DNA from: Pseudomonas floridensis
GTDB lineage: Bacteria; Pseudomonadota; Gammaproteobacteria; Pseudomonadales; Pseudomonadaceae
DNA length: 43,687 bases
Assembly (NCBI RefSeq): GCF_002087235.1
Contig: NZ_MUIO01000060.1
Location: 1-43,687, forward strand
Reading direction: 5' to 3'
Shown here: positions 8,219 to 18,324 of the stretch, one piece after another
How the letters are laid out: each line of letters opens with the position of its first letter
Position numbering within the stretch: the first letter of the stretch is position 1
Made by a program: the position numbers and the translations under genes
Notes under the pieces: generated by a model
Seen by the model: only the letters and a program-made list of their open reading frames with translations
Databases searched by the model: none
What the model was told of the DNA's origin: nothing

Positions 8219-9250
8219 TTAATGCCGCTGGTTGATCAATAGATACAGAAAGAACGGTGTGCCGAGCACCGCGACGAAAATCCCTGCGGGCAGGTCCAGT
8301 GGCAGGAACAGCGTGCGCCCGGCCAGATCGGCCAACATCACCAGATTGGCCCCCATCAGTGCAGACATCAGGGCCTGTCCGGCAAAGCCAGGCGGCACCA
8401 GACGTTTGGCAATATGCGGCGCAATCAGCCCGACAAAGGCAATGGCCCCGCCCCAGGCGACCGCCAGTCCCGCCAGCGCAACGCTGACCAGCAACAGGCC
8501 GGCGCGCAGCCACTGCACTCGTGCACCAATACCTCGGGCCAGATCATCATCCAGTTGTTGTATCCGGACCTGCCGGGCAAGCAGCACCAGCAACGGCAAC
8601 AGCAGCGCCAGCCAGCCTGCCAGCGCACGCGGTTCTGGCCAACTGGCACCATACACGCTGCCGGTCAGCCAGACGTAGGCCGACAAGGTCGTGGTCAGCG
8701 GGCTGAAGACCAGAATGAAGGTGGTCACGGCCGCCAGCAGCGCTGACACACCGACGCCGATCAGTACCAGCCGCAACGGCGACGCACCCTGGTTCCAGGC
8801 CAGCAGATAGATCGCCAGTGCCGCAAGCGCCGCCCCCGACATCGCCGCCAGTGGCAGAAACTGCGCGCCAAGCGCGACCGAGAAGAACGACAGGTAGGTC
8901 ACCGCCGCTGCACTGGCGCCGCTGGTGATGCCCAGCAGATCAGGCGACGCCAGCGGATTGCGGATGATGCTCTGCAGAATCAGCCCGGACACCGCAAGCG
9001 CCGCTCCCACCAGCGCCGCCAGTGCCAGACGTGGCATGCGCAATTGCTCGACGATGAACACCAGACTTGTGTCCGCACGACCGAGCAACACGTCCAGCAG
9101 CGTGGCCGGTGACAGATTGATCTTGCCCAATGCCAGTGAGGCCATCATCACCAGCAAAGTGAAGGCCAGCGCCAGAAGCAGTCGCGTCAGCCCGGCCAGA
9201 CTAAGCCGTCGGGAGAAACCGTGATAACGCAGGGTGAGGTACTTATCCAT
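8219..9250 (-). CDS. cbrC: Achromobactin ABC importer permease CbrC
   Basis: A 343-residue FecCD-family permease with multiple hydrophobic segments. Typical family motifs are visible, such as [20 protein letters not shown] and [19 protein letters not shown], the latter covering the contact with the ATPase. The start at 9250 (MDKYLTLRY) is preferred over an upstream ATG at 9295, since it leaves an 8-base overlap with cbrB and a normal length. It pairs with CbrB as the two membrane halves of the ferric achromobactin importer. Confidence 0.92.
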   Translation of the reverse strand: MDKYLTLRYHGFSRRLSLAGLTRLLLALAFTLLVMMASLALGKINLSPATLLDVLLGRADTSLVFIVEQLRMPRLALAALVGAALAVSGLILQSIIRNPLASPDLLGITSGASAAAVTYLSFFSVALGAQFLPLAAMSGAALAALAIYLLAWNQGASPLRLVLIGVGVSALLAAVTTFILVFSPLTTTLSAYVWLTGSVYGASWPEPRALAGWLALLLPLLVLLARQVRIQQLDDDLARGIGARVQWLRAGLLLVSVALAGLAVAWGGAIAFVGLIAPHIAKRLVPPGFAGQALMSALMGANLVMLADLAGRTLFLPLDLPAGIFVAVLGTPFFLYLLINQRH

Positions 9251-10232
9251 AACGCGCCCCTCGACGAGCCAGCGCGATGAAAAACGGCGCGCCAAACAGC
9301 GCTGTCATCACACCGACCGGCACTTCCTGCGGCAGAATCACCACGCGGGACAGGGTGTCGGCCAGCAGCAACAACGTTGCGCCCAGCACCGCGCAGCCCG
9401 GTAACAGCCAGCGATGGTCGATGGACAGCGTCTTGCGCACCATATGCGGCACCAGCAGACCGATGAAGCCGATGCTACCCGCCAAGGCCACGGCGCTGCC
9501 TGCCAGGACGATGATCACGATGCTCATCAACAGGCGAATCAGGCCGGTGCGCTGCCCCAATGCCGTGGCAATGGTTTCGCCGGTATTGAGCACATTCACC
9601 TGTCCGGCCAGCAACAACGCGGCGATCAGGGCCAGCACCACCCCGACCAGCAAAGGCGCAGCGGTGGCCAGATCGCGCTCCGACAACGAGCCCGCGAGCC
9701 AGAACAACACGGTGTCCAGGCCGTCCTGATTCACCACCAACAGTGCCTGACTGAATGCGGTGAACAACGCGGTGATTGCCGCGCCCGCCAGAACGATGCG
9801 CAAGGGGTTGAGGCTGCCCTGCCCCCGGTTACCGATGACCCACACCAGACAACCCGCCACGGCCGCACCGAGAAAGGCGCACCACAACCACTGACTCATC
9901 GAGGTCAGTGTCAGCAACGACGAGCAGACAATGATGGAAAACGTTGCACCCGCATTGATGCCGAACAGCCCCGGCGACGCCAGCGGATTGCGCGTCAGGG
10001 CCTGCATCAGCGCGCCTGCCACTGCCAGACTCGCCCCCACCGCCAGCGCCATCAATGTGCGAGTCAACCGACTGTCGAGCAGGACATGCTGGCTGGCCGT
10101 CAGCGCGTCGGGCTGCCACAGGCTGCTGATGAGACTGGCGGGTGAAATCCAGCTGGCGCCCGAAGCGAGGCTCAAGCCCATGCATACCACGAGCAACACC
10201 AGAGCGGTACTCAGTCTGCCTGCCTGGCTCAT
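9243..10232 (-). CDS. cbrB: Achromobactin ABC importer permease CbrB
   Basis: A 329-residue FecCD-family permease, highly hydrophobic, with the family motifs [15 protein letters not shown] and [16 protein letters not shown]. It starts inside the stop of cbrA (ATGA overlap at 10229-10232) and overlaps cbrC at its end, so the importer genes are translationally coupled. It forms the inner-membrane channel with CbrC. Confidence 0.92.
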   Translation of the reverse strand: MSQAGRLSTALVLLVVCMGLSLASGASWISPASLISSLWQPDALTASQHVLLDSRLTRTLMALAVGASLAVAGALMQALTRNPLASPGLFGINAGATFSIIVCSSLLTLTSMSQWLWCAFLGAAVAGCLVWVIGNRGQGSLNPLRIVLAGAAITALFTAFSQALLVVNQDGLDTVLFWLAGSLSERDLATAAPLLVGVVLALIAALLLAGQVNVLNTGETIATALGQRTGLIRLLMSIVIIVLAGSAVALAGSIGFIGLLVPHMVRKTLSIDHRWLLPGCAVLGATLLLLADTLSRVVILPQEVPVGVMTALFGAPFFIALARRGARYG

Positions 10233-11149
10233 GAAGAACTGTTCCCGAGCGCCACCCGGGCTATCTCGTCAAGCATCAGGTTGGCACCCAGAATACCCCC
10301 GGACAGGCTCCAGGCCACCGCATCGACGCGCCAGACCTCGTCATCCTGCGGTGCCCGCAGCTGTTTCCAGAACGGGTGCTGAACGAGCTTTTGGTAATTG
10401 TTCAACGCGGCCTTGTTGTCACCGCGCTGGAAGACGAAGAACAGGTCAGCATCGACCACAGGCAAACTCTCTTTACTGCTGAGTTTAAGGGAAACACCCG
10501 GTGCTTCACGGGCGGCGGCTGTCCAGGCAAACCCCAGCTCACTGAGTACCGAGCCTGCGAAACTGGCTGGCAGGTAACTGCGGATATGGTCCTCACGGAT
10601 GTCGAGCACCGACACGGTGACCGGCCAGCGCCCGGCAAATTTCGCCTGTAATTGTTCGCGCAGTTGCACGACCCGGCGTTGCCACTGCGCGAGCAGGTCC
10701 GCAGCCTGTTGCTGACGATGCAAGGCCGCGCCCATCATTGCCAGGGTGCGTTTGAACTCGAACACCTCGTCCAGCATCACCAGCGGCGCGATCTGCTCCA
10801 GCAGCGGCGCGATGCGTTGATGACGAAACCGTGACGCGACGATCAGGTCGGGCTTGAGCAGAACGATATCTTCCAGGCTAGGCTGGGTCTCCAGACCGAC
10901 GTGAGGCACCGCGGTCAGCGCAGGACGCAGGTAACGGTACATCGGTTTTTCGCTCCAGGAATCCACCACGCCGCACGGGGTTACACCCAGCGCAACGGCG
11001 CTGTCGGAGGCCCCCTGAAACAGGGTGACCACCCGCAACGGTGCTGCCCGGGCAAGGCCGGGCAGCGTCATTCCAGGCAGTATCAGTAACCCCAGCGACA
11101 GGCGCAGAACACTGCGCCGGGAACGATGCAAAGGCCCGTCAGACGTCAC
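10229..11149 (-). CDS. cbrA: Periplasmic ferric achromobactin-binding protein CbrA
   Basis: A 306-residue FecB/FhuD-type binding protein. The N-terminus has a twin-arginine-like signal (SRRSVLRLS) followed by a hydrophobic stretch and a cleavage site near ARA-APL (about residue 36). The body has the usual helical-backbone binding-protein features ([12 protein letters not shown]). The start codon is GTG, overlapping the end of acsA by 11 bases. It delivers ferric achromobactin from the periplasm to CbrBC. Tat export is inferred from the motif. Confidence 0.9.
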   Translation of the reverse strand: MTSDGPLHRSRRSVLRLSLGLLILPGMTLPGLARAAPLRVVTLFQGASDSAVALGVTPCGVVDSWSEKPMYRYLRPALTAVPHVGLETQPSLEDIVLLKPDLIVASRFRHQRIAPLLEQIAPLVMLDEVFEFKRTLAMMGAALHRQQQAADLLAQWQRRVVQLREQLQAKFAGRWPVTVSVLDIREDHIRSYLPASFAGSVLSELGFAWTAAAREAPGVSLKLSSKESLPVVDADLFFVFQRGDNKAALNNYQKLVQHPFWKQLRAPQDDEVWRVDAVAWSLSGGILGANLMLDEIARVALGNSSS

Positions 11150-13007
11150 GTCGCAACCTGTGGAACGGGTTGACCACTTCGCCCTTGCCGAAAGGCATGC
11201 TGCCTGGACCGCCTGCCCGCGCGATCATCGGTGTCAGCAGCAGTTTCTGTGGCCAGTTCGGTACTTCGAACAATTGATGACGGAGCATGGTGCGGGTCTC
11301 TTCGTCGAATTCAATGGTGGTGATCAGGTTGTCCAGTACGTCGCGCAATACCGTCCACAGTGCAGTGACCGGTACGTCGTAGACCTGGGCCAGGGTGTCC
11401 ATGATTGCCCGGACATTGACCTCAATTCCCAGCGTCTGCAGCCAGAACAGCAGATCTTCAGGGCGCTCATGGTACAGGGTATTGGCGTGACCTTTCTTCA
11501 TCCGATAGACCGGATCCTGCATACCGTTGCGTTCCAGCCACGGCACGAAGATGCGCAGCGAGTCATGATCACGCAGCAACAGCCCCTGCGCCTGCCCGGC
11601 TTTCCACACCAACACCGCGTTTTGCCCGTGTACCTCGCCGAGCATGCCGAGCCGCAGCATGCGCAGGTTGATGTCGAAGAAACTGTGGCTCAACTCGCGG
11701 AACAGGGTCAACACCGAGGCCTGGTTGTGTGGCAGATCGCGACAGGTCATCCACTCATCGAAGAAATGCCGGTTGCTGCCCGGCAACGGCGTTCCCAGCG
11801 CGGCCATTGGCAGCAGGCGGCACTCAGGATCGTTGAGCAAGGCTTCAGGATAGGAGCGCACCATTGCGGAAAGGTGGCGCGGACCCTCGTCGAACAGGCT
11901 GGCGTCCTTGGGCATGAACGCCCACCATTTGCGCTCATCACACAGGTGCAGCGAACGGCTCAGTGTCGCGTCCTTGTCGACCACCTGACGCAACAGCGCC
12001 TCGCTGAGGTTGCCGTTGATCATCTTGACCGCTGGCAGGTAGCGCGACGCACCCAACGAGTAAATCGCCATGGGCAGCTTCAGATAGTCGGCGCTGTCGA
12101 AACAAGGTGTCATCGAGCGCAGCGACGAGGTGGCGAACACCGAGGCGTCGTTGAAATCCAGCCGTTGGCAATCGCCCCTGGCAATCGCGTCACCCACCTG
12201 GCCTTCCAGCACGTGTTCGAACTGCCACGGATGCACCGGCAGCGCCACATGGCTGTCTGCAATACCGCGTGTTTGCATCTCCCGCTCAAGTCTGGCCTGC
12301 AAGTCTTCCGGCAGCAGGTAGCGCGCCGGGAAAGACGCCTGCAAATCCCCCACGCCCTCGCCGCACTGCAGCAGCGTCTTGTCGACGGCCACCCAGTTCA
12401 GCGCAACCGGCTTGGCGAACTCGGCCTGATAATCGCGGTACTGCTGCTCGTCCAGTCCCTGTTTGGCCTTGGCCAGCGGGTGATAAGGCCGGTCGCGCAA
12501 CGAGGCCCACTGCTCCATGGTACGGAAGAAGGTCGCACCGTCCTGCGCCATCAGGTTGCGGTCGTCGACCTTGTGATCCAGCGACAGGGCGGTCTGCCAG
12601 ACGCTGATCCGCAGCACATCCAGAAACAGCGCGAGGCCTTTTTCATTATCGGCGAAACGTGTCGCCATGCCGGCGAACACCCATTTCATGAAGTCTTCGG
12701 GAGCAAGCTGCGTCCAGCGCTGATCCTGACGACCCAGCACCGGCGTACCCGGAACCTTCTCCCACTGCTGGGTGATGCCGGGGCGCAGCGCGATACTGAT
12801 GAAGCGCTGCTCGGCCGCGTCGCAGCACCACTCCCAGACTTGCTGTTGCGGGCTTTGCTCGATCAGTTCGGGGCCTTGCGGATGACGCGATTGCCAGTGC
12901 GCGGTGTCTTGCAGGCTGAGGTTGTCGCGACCGAAGAAGTCTTCGGCCAGCAGGCAATCGACCAGGTCCTGCATGACCAGGTCTGCGGCGTGTGCAGTGA
13001 AATTCAT
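11139..13007 (-). CDS. acsA: NRPS-independent siderophore synthetase AcsA
   Basis: A 622-residue IucA/IucC-family enzyme that forms an amide or ester by ATP-dependent adenylation of a carboxylate in achromobactin assembly. The C-terminal family motif appears as EVHGQN, followed by RDHDSLRI. The ATP/carboxylate-binding block after KLPMAIYSLGASR is variant relative to AcsC and AcsD, which fits a different acyl substrate. AAGGA lies about 9 bases before the ATG, which is 3 bases after acsB. In P. syringae AcsA, AcsC and AcsD are the three synthetases of the pathway. The exact step of AcsA cannot be read from the sequence. Confidence 0.93.
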   Translation of the reverse strand: MNFTAHAADLVMQDLVDCLLAEDFFGRDNLSLQDTAHWQSRHPQGPELIEQSPQQQVWEWCCDAAEQRFISIALRPGITQQWEKVPGTPVLGRQDQRWTQLAPEDFMKWVFAGMATRFADNEKGLALFLDVLRISVWQTALSLDHKVDDRNLMAQDGATFFRTMEQWASLRDRPYHPLAKAKQGLDEQQYRDYQAEFAKPVALNWVAVDKTLLQCGEGVGDLQASFPARYLLPEDLQARLEREMQTRGIADSHVALPVHPWQFEHVLEGQVGDAIARGDCQRLDFNDASVFATSSLRSMTPCFDSADYLKLPMAIYSLGASRYLPAVKMINGNLSEALLRQVVDKDATLSRSLHLCDERKWWAFMPKDASLFDEGPRHLSAMVRSYPEALLNDPECRLLPMAALGTPLPGSNRHFFDEWMTCRDLPHNQASVLTLFRELSHSFFDINLRMLRLGMLGEVHGQNAVLVWKAGQAQGLLLRDHDSLRIFVPWLERNGMQDPVYRMKKGHANTLYHERPEDLLFWLQTLGIEVNVRAIMDTLAQVYDVPVTALWTVLRDVLDNLITTIEFDEETRTMLRHQLFEVPNWPQKLLLTPMIARAGGPGSMPFGKGEVVNPFHRLRRDV

Positions 13008-13010
13008 CGG

Positions 13011-13787
13011 TCAGTTTCCTTCTACAGAATGTTGAGTCAGGCGGGCCTGAAGCGCACGGAAAGCAATCCCGCGCTCGTCCCCCAGAACAAAGGCGTTAAC
13101 ACTGCGAGCCTGCCAGCGGGCGGCGTCGCCGGGCTGACGAGGAATCGCGCAATACGGAACACCGGCGGCCTTTGCGGCTTGCCACGCGTCGAACAAGCCC
13201 TGCTGCACGGCGGGCTGTTCGATCTGCCAGGGTGTGCCCAACGACTGCGACAGGTCGGCCGCGCCTTCCAGAATCATGTCCAGCCCCGGCACTGCGGCAA
13301 TCTCGGCAGCCCGGCGTACGCCTTCGGCGCTCTCGATCATGGCCACCACCATGATCTGTTGGTTGGCCGCTTCCACGTACTGCGCCAGGCTGTGTTTGCC
13401 GAACGAGCCAGGACGACCCGCGTTGAGGCTGCGATGCCCCAGCGGGTGGTACTTGCAGGCGGCGATGGCGTCGGCCAGCTGTTCGGGGCTTTCGATCATT
13501 GGCAAAACGATGCCCTGAGCACCGCCATCAAGCAGGCGCAGCAGAGTTTTCGGGTTCAGATCGGCGACCCGTACCAATGGCGTCAGGTTGTAGCTCTCGG
13601 CGACGCGGATCATGTTTTCCACGGTTTCCGGGTTGATCAGCACGTGCTCCATGTCGATGATCACGAAGTCGAAACCGGCTTCGGCGATCAATTCTATGGC
13701 GACAGGTGCCGGAATCGAGCTGATCAGGCCGTACACCGGCTGACCGCTACCGAGCCTGCTTTTGAGGGTATTGGTCCTGAGCATCAT
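13011..13787 (-). CDS. acsB: HpcH/HpaI-family aldolase/lyase AcsB
   Basis: A 258-residue TIM-barrel protein of the HpcH/HpaI (citrate lyase beta-like) family. Residues expected in the active site are present: the DMEH motif with His48, Arg73 (VRVAD), metal ligands Glu152 (MIESAEG) and Asp178 (AADLS). The family cleaves or forms 4-hydroxy-2-oxo acids with pyruvate-type donors. Its start overlaps the acsC stop as ATGA, and it is the standard acsB position between acsC and acsA. Its role in achromobactin synthesis is not established to my knowledge; supply or handling of a keto-acid building block is inference. Confidence 0.9.
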   Translation of the reverse strand: MMLRTNTLKSRLGSGQPVYGLISSIPAPVAIELIAEAGFDFVIIDMEHVLINPETVENMIRVAESYNLTPLVRVADLNPKTLLRLLDGGAQGIVLPMIESPEQLADAIAACKYHPLGHRSLNAGRPGSFGKHSLAQYVEAANQQIMVVAMIESAEGVRRAAEIAAVPGLDMILEGAADLSQSLGTPWQIEQPAVQQGLFDAWQAAKAAGVPYCAIPRQPGDAARWQARSVNAFVLGDERGIAFRALQARLTQHSVEGN

Positions 13788-15676
13788 TGCGGCCTGTAAA
13801 CGTGCAACGGGTTGGGCACTGACCTGAAGCGACGTTCACCATCGCCCAGCAGGCGGCGCTTGGTCAGCTCTTCCACTTCGTAGGTCGGCGCAAACACATC
13901 GAACAGTGCATAACGGTTACGGTGCTGCGGATGCGCTTGCTGGTAGGCAAGGATGACCTCGGCGGTCATCTGCCAGAACATTGCCTCCTCCAGCTCGTAG
14001 TGCTGGCGCAGGAAAATGGCCATCTCGGCCAGGCAGATAAAGAAGAAGCAGTCGCAGGAGAAGTCGCGCACCGCATCGACATCGTCGGTGATGATGAACG
14101 AGTTGCGATTGAGCCTTGCGTGGCTGGCAGGCAGCGGTACCAGTTCCGGACACAGCTCTGGGCGCGCCAGATGGGCCGGCGAGTAGCGCACGCCGTCATG
14201 GAAGTCTTTGAGCGCAATCCGCTGCGGCCAGCCATCCTTGACGATCAGCACAATATTCTGACCGTGGGATTCCATGCCGATGCCTTCGGCGTAGAGCATG
14301 TGAATGATCGGTGGCACTGTGACCTGCAACAATTGCCGGGTCCACTTTTTCAGTCCGTACTGACGGACCCAGGCGTCAATGAATGGAGACTGCTTGCCCG
14401 TGCCATAGCGGTTTTCCACATGGCTCAGCCCATTGAACGGCACCGCCTGCTCGTCGGCTCTGAGGTACTGATGCAAACTTTCGCGCCAGATCGCGCCCAA
14501 CGTGCCGTAGGTTTGCGCCGAGCGCGATTCCGGCAGATGACGGTAGTCGAAGCTGACACCGGCCACCTCACCAAGGATCACGAAATCCAGCTCGCGAGCG
14601 GTGCTGTCGGTGCCAATCAGGTGTTGCAGCCAGTCGGCGATGATCGGCCCGTTCAGTACCGTATGCCGGGCCAGAATCCGCGTACTCGAAGTGTTGGTCA
14701 TGCTCATAGACAGCTTGACGTAAGGCTTCTTCGGGTCGCTGACGTTGGCAAGCGTGCGGATCGACTGCTGAGCCTGGTACACATCGGCTGACGTGCCCAG
14801 GTAAATCAGCTCGCCGCTGGCCAGTTCCGGGAAGAAGGTCGACACCGTGAGGTTGTCCCATTGCCATGGGTGCACGGGCATCAACTGGTAGTCGTCGATG
14901 GATTTGCCCTGCGCGGCCAGCTTCTGCTCGAATGTCTGCCAGCGCTGCTCGCCCAGTTCCTCACGGACGAACGCCGGAAAATCCATGCTGCGAACGTGGC
15001 CGACCGATGCATGGGGCCGGGCAACCGCCAGCCAGACCACGGCAATGGGCGACGCGAATTCAGGCCCGTAGCGAACGTTGTCAGCCAGCGAAAAGCCGAT
15101 TCGCGACTTGTAGCACGGGTGATAACTGTGGGCGTCCATGAAGTGCTGTTCCAGCGCATCGACATCCAGCTGATGCGCGGGTTTTGCTGGCTGATAGCCC
15201 TGGTTACGGGCTTGCAGGTCCTTGAGCTGGGTCTGCTCGATTTCCTGAATGAAACGCGCCAGGTGTGGACTGTCCTTGAACGGGCTGAGCAGCTCGGCCA
15301 AGGCCAGATGCAGGTCCGGCACACTGCGCCTGCCATTCTTGTCGACGCGCTCCAGGCTGGCGTGATCCAGCCGGATCAGTTCGAAACTGGCACTGAGCAG
15401 ACCGTTACAGCGGTACTCCACCGGACTCTGCTCGGCATCCTGCAAGGCAACCACGAACATGTGTCGCTGCTCGTTCAGTGACACGCAGGTGTAGGGCAAC
15501 GCAGCCTCGTAGAGCAGCGTCTGCAACAACTGGCCAATGACACGGCGCTGGACCTTTTCATAGATCCCCGCGTCAATGCCCGCCAGCCACGCGCCGGTGA
15601 CTTGGGTCGGTGCGACTTTCTGACTCGGCGACGACGACATCAGTGGTGACGGATTCAGCGGTAAAGGGGTTGCCAT
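13784..15676 (-). CDS. acsC: NRPS-independent siderophore synthetase AcsC
   Basis: A 630-residue IucA/IucC-family synthetase. The ATP-binding block TSSTRILAR and the C-terminal motif MESHGQN with KDFHDG are clear. The start at 15676 is chosen because GAGGT sits about 6 bases upstream; an ATG two codons earlier (15682) would touch the ribosome site. AcsC acts with AcsA and AcsD to join citrate-derived units, diaminobutyrate and 2-oxoglutarate into achromobactin. The gene lies 21 bases after the exporter gene and overlaps acsB by 4. Confidence 0.93.
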   Translation of the reverse strand: MATPLPLNPSPLMSSSPSQKVAPTQVTGAWLAGIDAGIYEKVQRRVIGQLLQTLLYEAALPYTCVSLNEQRHMFVVALQDAEQSPVEYRCNGLLSASFELIRLDHASLERVDKNGRRSVPDLHLALAELLSPFKDSPHLARFIQEIEQTQLKDLQARNQGYQPAKPAHQLDVDALEQHFMDAHSYHPCYKSRIGFSLADNVRYGPEFASPIAVVWLAVARPHASVGHVRSMDFPAFVREELGEQRWQTFEQKLAAQGKSIDDYQLMPVHPWQWDNLTVSTFFPELASGELIYLGTSADVYQAQQSIRTLANVSDPKKPYVKLSMSMTNTSSTRILARHTVLNGPIIADWLQHLIGTDSTARELDFVILGEVAGVSFDYRHLPESRSAQTYGTLGAIWRESLHQYLRADEQAVPFNGLSHVENRYGTGKQSPFIDAWVRQYGLKKWTRQLLQVTVPPIIHMLYAEGIGMESHGQNIVLIVKDGWPQRIALKDFHDGVRYSPAHLARPELCPELVPLPASHARLNRNSFIITDDVDAVRDFSCDCFFFICLAEMAIFLRQHYELEEAMFWQMTAEVILAYQQAHPQHRNRYALFDVFAPTYEVEELTKRRLLGDGERRFRSVPNPLHVYRPQ

Positions 15677-15697
15677 GTTCATACCTCGAACGAAAAA

Positions 15698-17110
15698 TTA
15701 TCGGGTTTCCACGGCGTCGGGCTGGGCCTCGGCGCGCGTGTCGTTAAGGGGGAAGCGCCAGGCACAGGGCAGTGCCAGCAGAATGAGTACGCCGGTGGCG
15801 ATGAAGACTTCGCTGATCGCCGACGGCGTGGCGGCCGGCCCACCCGAGTTCAGGCGAAATTCCAGCCAGAGCGAGGCGATGACGATGCCCAGCGACGCGA
15901 CAAGACGCCGGGAAATGTTGTTCATCGCGGCACCTTGCGTGACCATCGGCTCGGGCAAAACGTTGAGGCCGGCCGTGGTGACAGGCATGTAAGACAGACC
16001 CAGACCGGCACCACGAATCATCATCAGGACGAACACCACGCCAATGGCCGCGTCGGCCTTGAGCAGGCCCAGCGCGAGGGTCGAAAAACCGGTCAACAGC
16101 AGACCGATGGCGACCACCGTGCGTGGACCGTGGCGGTCCAGCGCCCTGCCGCCCCACTGGCCGAACAGGCTGGCAAACGCTGCGGTGCACAACAGTGACA
16201 GCCCGGTCCAGATCGGGTTGTAGCCCAGCACGGTCTGGACCAGCAAAGGCAGCAGCACCAGACACTCGAACATGCCGACCGATTGCACCACAGCGATGAT
16301 CACGCTCATCCGGTAACCGCGCAGGTTGAACAAACGCAGGTTCAACAACGGCGCCTCGCGACGCAATTCAACGTGCACGAAAGCGATCAGGCAGACCACG
16401 GCCACCAGCACCATCATCTGATTGAACGGATCCCGCAGCGCTTCGGCATGGTGCATGCGACTGATGGCAATCATCAGCAGCCCGATGCCGCCGGCAATCA
16501 GCAGGTAGCCCACCAGATCGAACGGCTTGCGTTCAGGCGGCTCGGAGGCTGGCAGCACGCCGATACCCAGCAGTAGAGCCAGCAGGCCGATGGGCACATT
16601 CATCAGAAACAGCGAGCGCCAGCTGAACCACTCCAGCAGCAAGCTGCCGCACAACGGACCCAGTGCCGGGGCCAGCATCACGGCCGCGCTCCAGAGCCCG
16701 GTCACCCTGCCCCGTTCATGCTTTTCGTAAACCGCAAAGATGATTGCCAGCGACAGCGGAATCATCAGGCCGCTGGCCACGCCCTGCACCACCCGCGCCG
16801 CGATCACCCATGCAATCGAGTCGGCCAGCGCGCCCAGCAGCGAACCTCCGATGAACAGTGCCACACCCCACAGATACAGGCGCTTGCGCCCGACCCTCTG
16901 GCTGAGAAAACCGGTCAGCGGCATGGTCATGCCCATACTGGTCATGAACGCGGCGACGATCCAGGTGGCCATCATCGGGCCGATCCGGAACGCCTCCATG
17001 AACGTGGGCAGCGCCGGGTTGAGCGAGCTGTTGCTCAGGCTCACGGTTAGCGTGCCGAGCAGTACGTTGATCACCACCCAACTGCGTGGGACGTTGAAGC
17101 CGGGCTTCAC
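15698..17110 (-). CDS. yhcA: MFS transporter YhcA, likely achromobactin exporter
   Basis: A 470-residue DHA2/EmrB-type major facilitator with many hydrophobic segments (about fourteen expected for the family). Motif A appears as GFLSQRVGRKR (residues 67-77), and a motif C-like stretch APALGPLCG follows in the fifth helix. The start is a GTG overlapping the acsE TGA by 4 bases, so it is translationally coupled. Siderophore synthesis loci commonly hold one such exporter, and Dickeya has yhcA at this same position. Export of achromobactin is inferred from context. Confidence 0.9.
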   Translation of the reverse strand: MKPGFNVPRSWVVINVLLGTLTVSLSNSSLNPALPTFMEAFRIGPMMATWIVAAFMTSMGMTMPLTGFLSQRVGRKRLYLWGVALFIGGSLLGALADSIAWVIAARVVQGVASGLMIPLSLAIIFAVYEKHERGRVTGLWSAAVMLAPALGPLCGSLLLEWFSWRSLFLMNVPIGLLALLLGIGVLPASEPPERKPFDLVGYLLIAGGIGLLMIAISRMHHAEALRDPFNQMMVLVAVVCLIAFVHVELRREAPLLNLRLFNLRGYRMSVIIAVVQSVGMFECLVLLPLLVQTVLGYNPIWTGLSLLCTAAFASLFGQWGGRALDRHGPRTVVAIGLLLTGFSTLALGLLKADAAIGVVFVLMMIRGAGLGLSYMPVTTAGLNVLPEPMVTQGAAMNNISRRLVASLGIVIASLWLEFRLNSGGPAATPSAISEVFIATGVLILLALPCAWRFPLNDTRAEAQPDAVETR

Positions 17111-18324
17111 CGATCGCCCTCCGTAACCCGTTCACCGCCGCGCACGAAGTGCTGCGCCGGGCGCGGATGGCAGAGGAAATCCACATGGGAAATGTTGAAG
17201 CCGTAAGCGCCCGCCAGCGGCAGCACCAGAATATCGCCAATGCCGACCCCCTTGAACGGATGCCTGCGACTGAGCACATCCTTGGGCGTGCACAACTGAC
17301 CGACCACGGTGCAGGCCCGCTCTTCTGACTCGGCAGTCTGCGGTATGCCTGGCAGGTGAATCACCGGATGATCGTGACTCTGGGCAACCGGCAGCCGGAA
17401 TTGATGGGTACCGCCCCGACAGACCAGAAAGTGCTCGCCGTGACTGGTCTTGATGTCCAGCACCTCAATCGCGTAGTAGCCACAGTAGGCGCTGATGAAA
17501 CGACCCGGTTCGAAGCGCAGCACCGGTGCATCGGCCTGCTCGCCCAGGCGTTTTTCCAGATAACGGCAAAAACGCTGCCAGTCGAAACGTTGTCCGGTGA
17601 GGTAATCCACACCAATGCCACCCCCGACATTGAAGTGAGTGACCTGATCGGGATGGCAGGTCAGCGCCTTCCACTGTGGCCAGCGTTGCAGGTAGAAATC
17701 GATCAGTTGCTCGTGACGTTCGACCGACAACTGGTGCGACATGGCGTGCACATGAAAGCCCTTAAGCGTCAGGTGGCTGGCACTGTCGACGCGCTGCACG
17801 GCTTCGGCGAGATCCGCTTCGTCGATGCCGAACGGCGTGGCGGTGCCGGCCATCGCCAGTTTGCTCGACTGCTGCGGCGGCAGTTGTGGATTGATCCGGA
17901 TGAACACCGGCTGCACGCGCCCGACCTCGCTCGCCAGGTATTGCAGGCGTTCGATTTCGTTGAGGCTCTCGACATGCAACGCTTCAACCTTGTTGAGCAA
18001 GGCCCAGCGCAGGTCGGAGTCCAGCTTGCCAGGACCGGAGAACACGTAAGGCTTGCGTATCGGGCAGGCCATCACCCGCTCGATCTCGCCTCCCGAGGAG
18101 ATTTCAAAACCGCTGACCAGCGGAGCCAGCGTCGCCAGCACCGGCGCTTCGCTGTTGGCCTTGATCGCGTAATACAGCTCTACGCCTGAGGGCAATGCGG
18201 CCATCACGTCGCTGACATGCCGTTCGAGGGCGTCCAGGTCATAGATGAACGCTGCAAGCGGATCGGTTTCAAGGGCGCGCGCCTCGTCAATCGCGACACG
18301 TACTGCGTCCGGCAACTTATGCAT
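17107..18324 (-). CDS. acsE: PLP-dependent decarboxylase AcsE
   Basis: A 405-residue group IV decarboxylase (diaminopimelate/ornithine decarboxylase fold). Lys55 in YYAIKAN is the expected PLP lysine; the GGGIG phosphate-binding loop and the GAYG motif near the end are present. The start at 18324 is set by a perfect AAGGAGG (18331-18337); a longer frame to 18465 would overlap acsD by about 150 bases. AcsE is thought to decarboxylate the citryl-serine made by AcsD, giving citryl-ethanolamine. It overlaps acsD by 8 bases and yhcA by 4. Confidence 0.92.
   Translation of the reverse strand: MHKLPDAVRVAIDEARALETDPLAAFIYDLDALERHVSDVMAALPSGVELYYAIKANSEAPVLATLAPLVSGFEISSGGEIERVMACPIRKPYVFSGPGKLDSDLRWALLNKVEALHVESLNEIERLQYLASEVGRVQPVFIRINPQLPPQQSSKLAMAGTATPFGIDEADLAEAVQRVDSASHLTLKGFHVHAMSHQLSVERHEQLIDFYLQRWPQWKALTCHPDQVTHFNVGGGIGVDYLTGQRFDWQRFCRYLEKRLGEQADAPVLRFEPGRFISAYCGYYAIEVLDIKTSHGEHFLVCRGGTHQFRLPVAQSHDHPVIHLPGIPQTAESEERACTVVGQLCTPKDVLSRRHPFKGVGIGDILVLPLAGAYGFNISHVDFLCHPRPAQHFVRGGERVTEGDR

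Noticed and set aside
11025..13799. 924-codon open frame on the plus strand opposite cbrA, acsA and acsB
   Set aside because: It lies antisense to three well-supported genes and its translation is rich in His, Arg and Gln with no domain. It is a by-product of GC-rich codon use.
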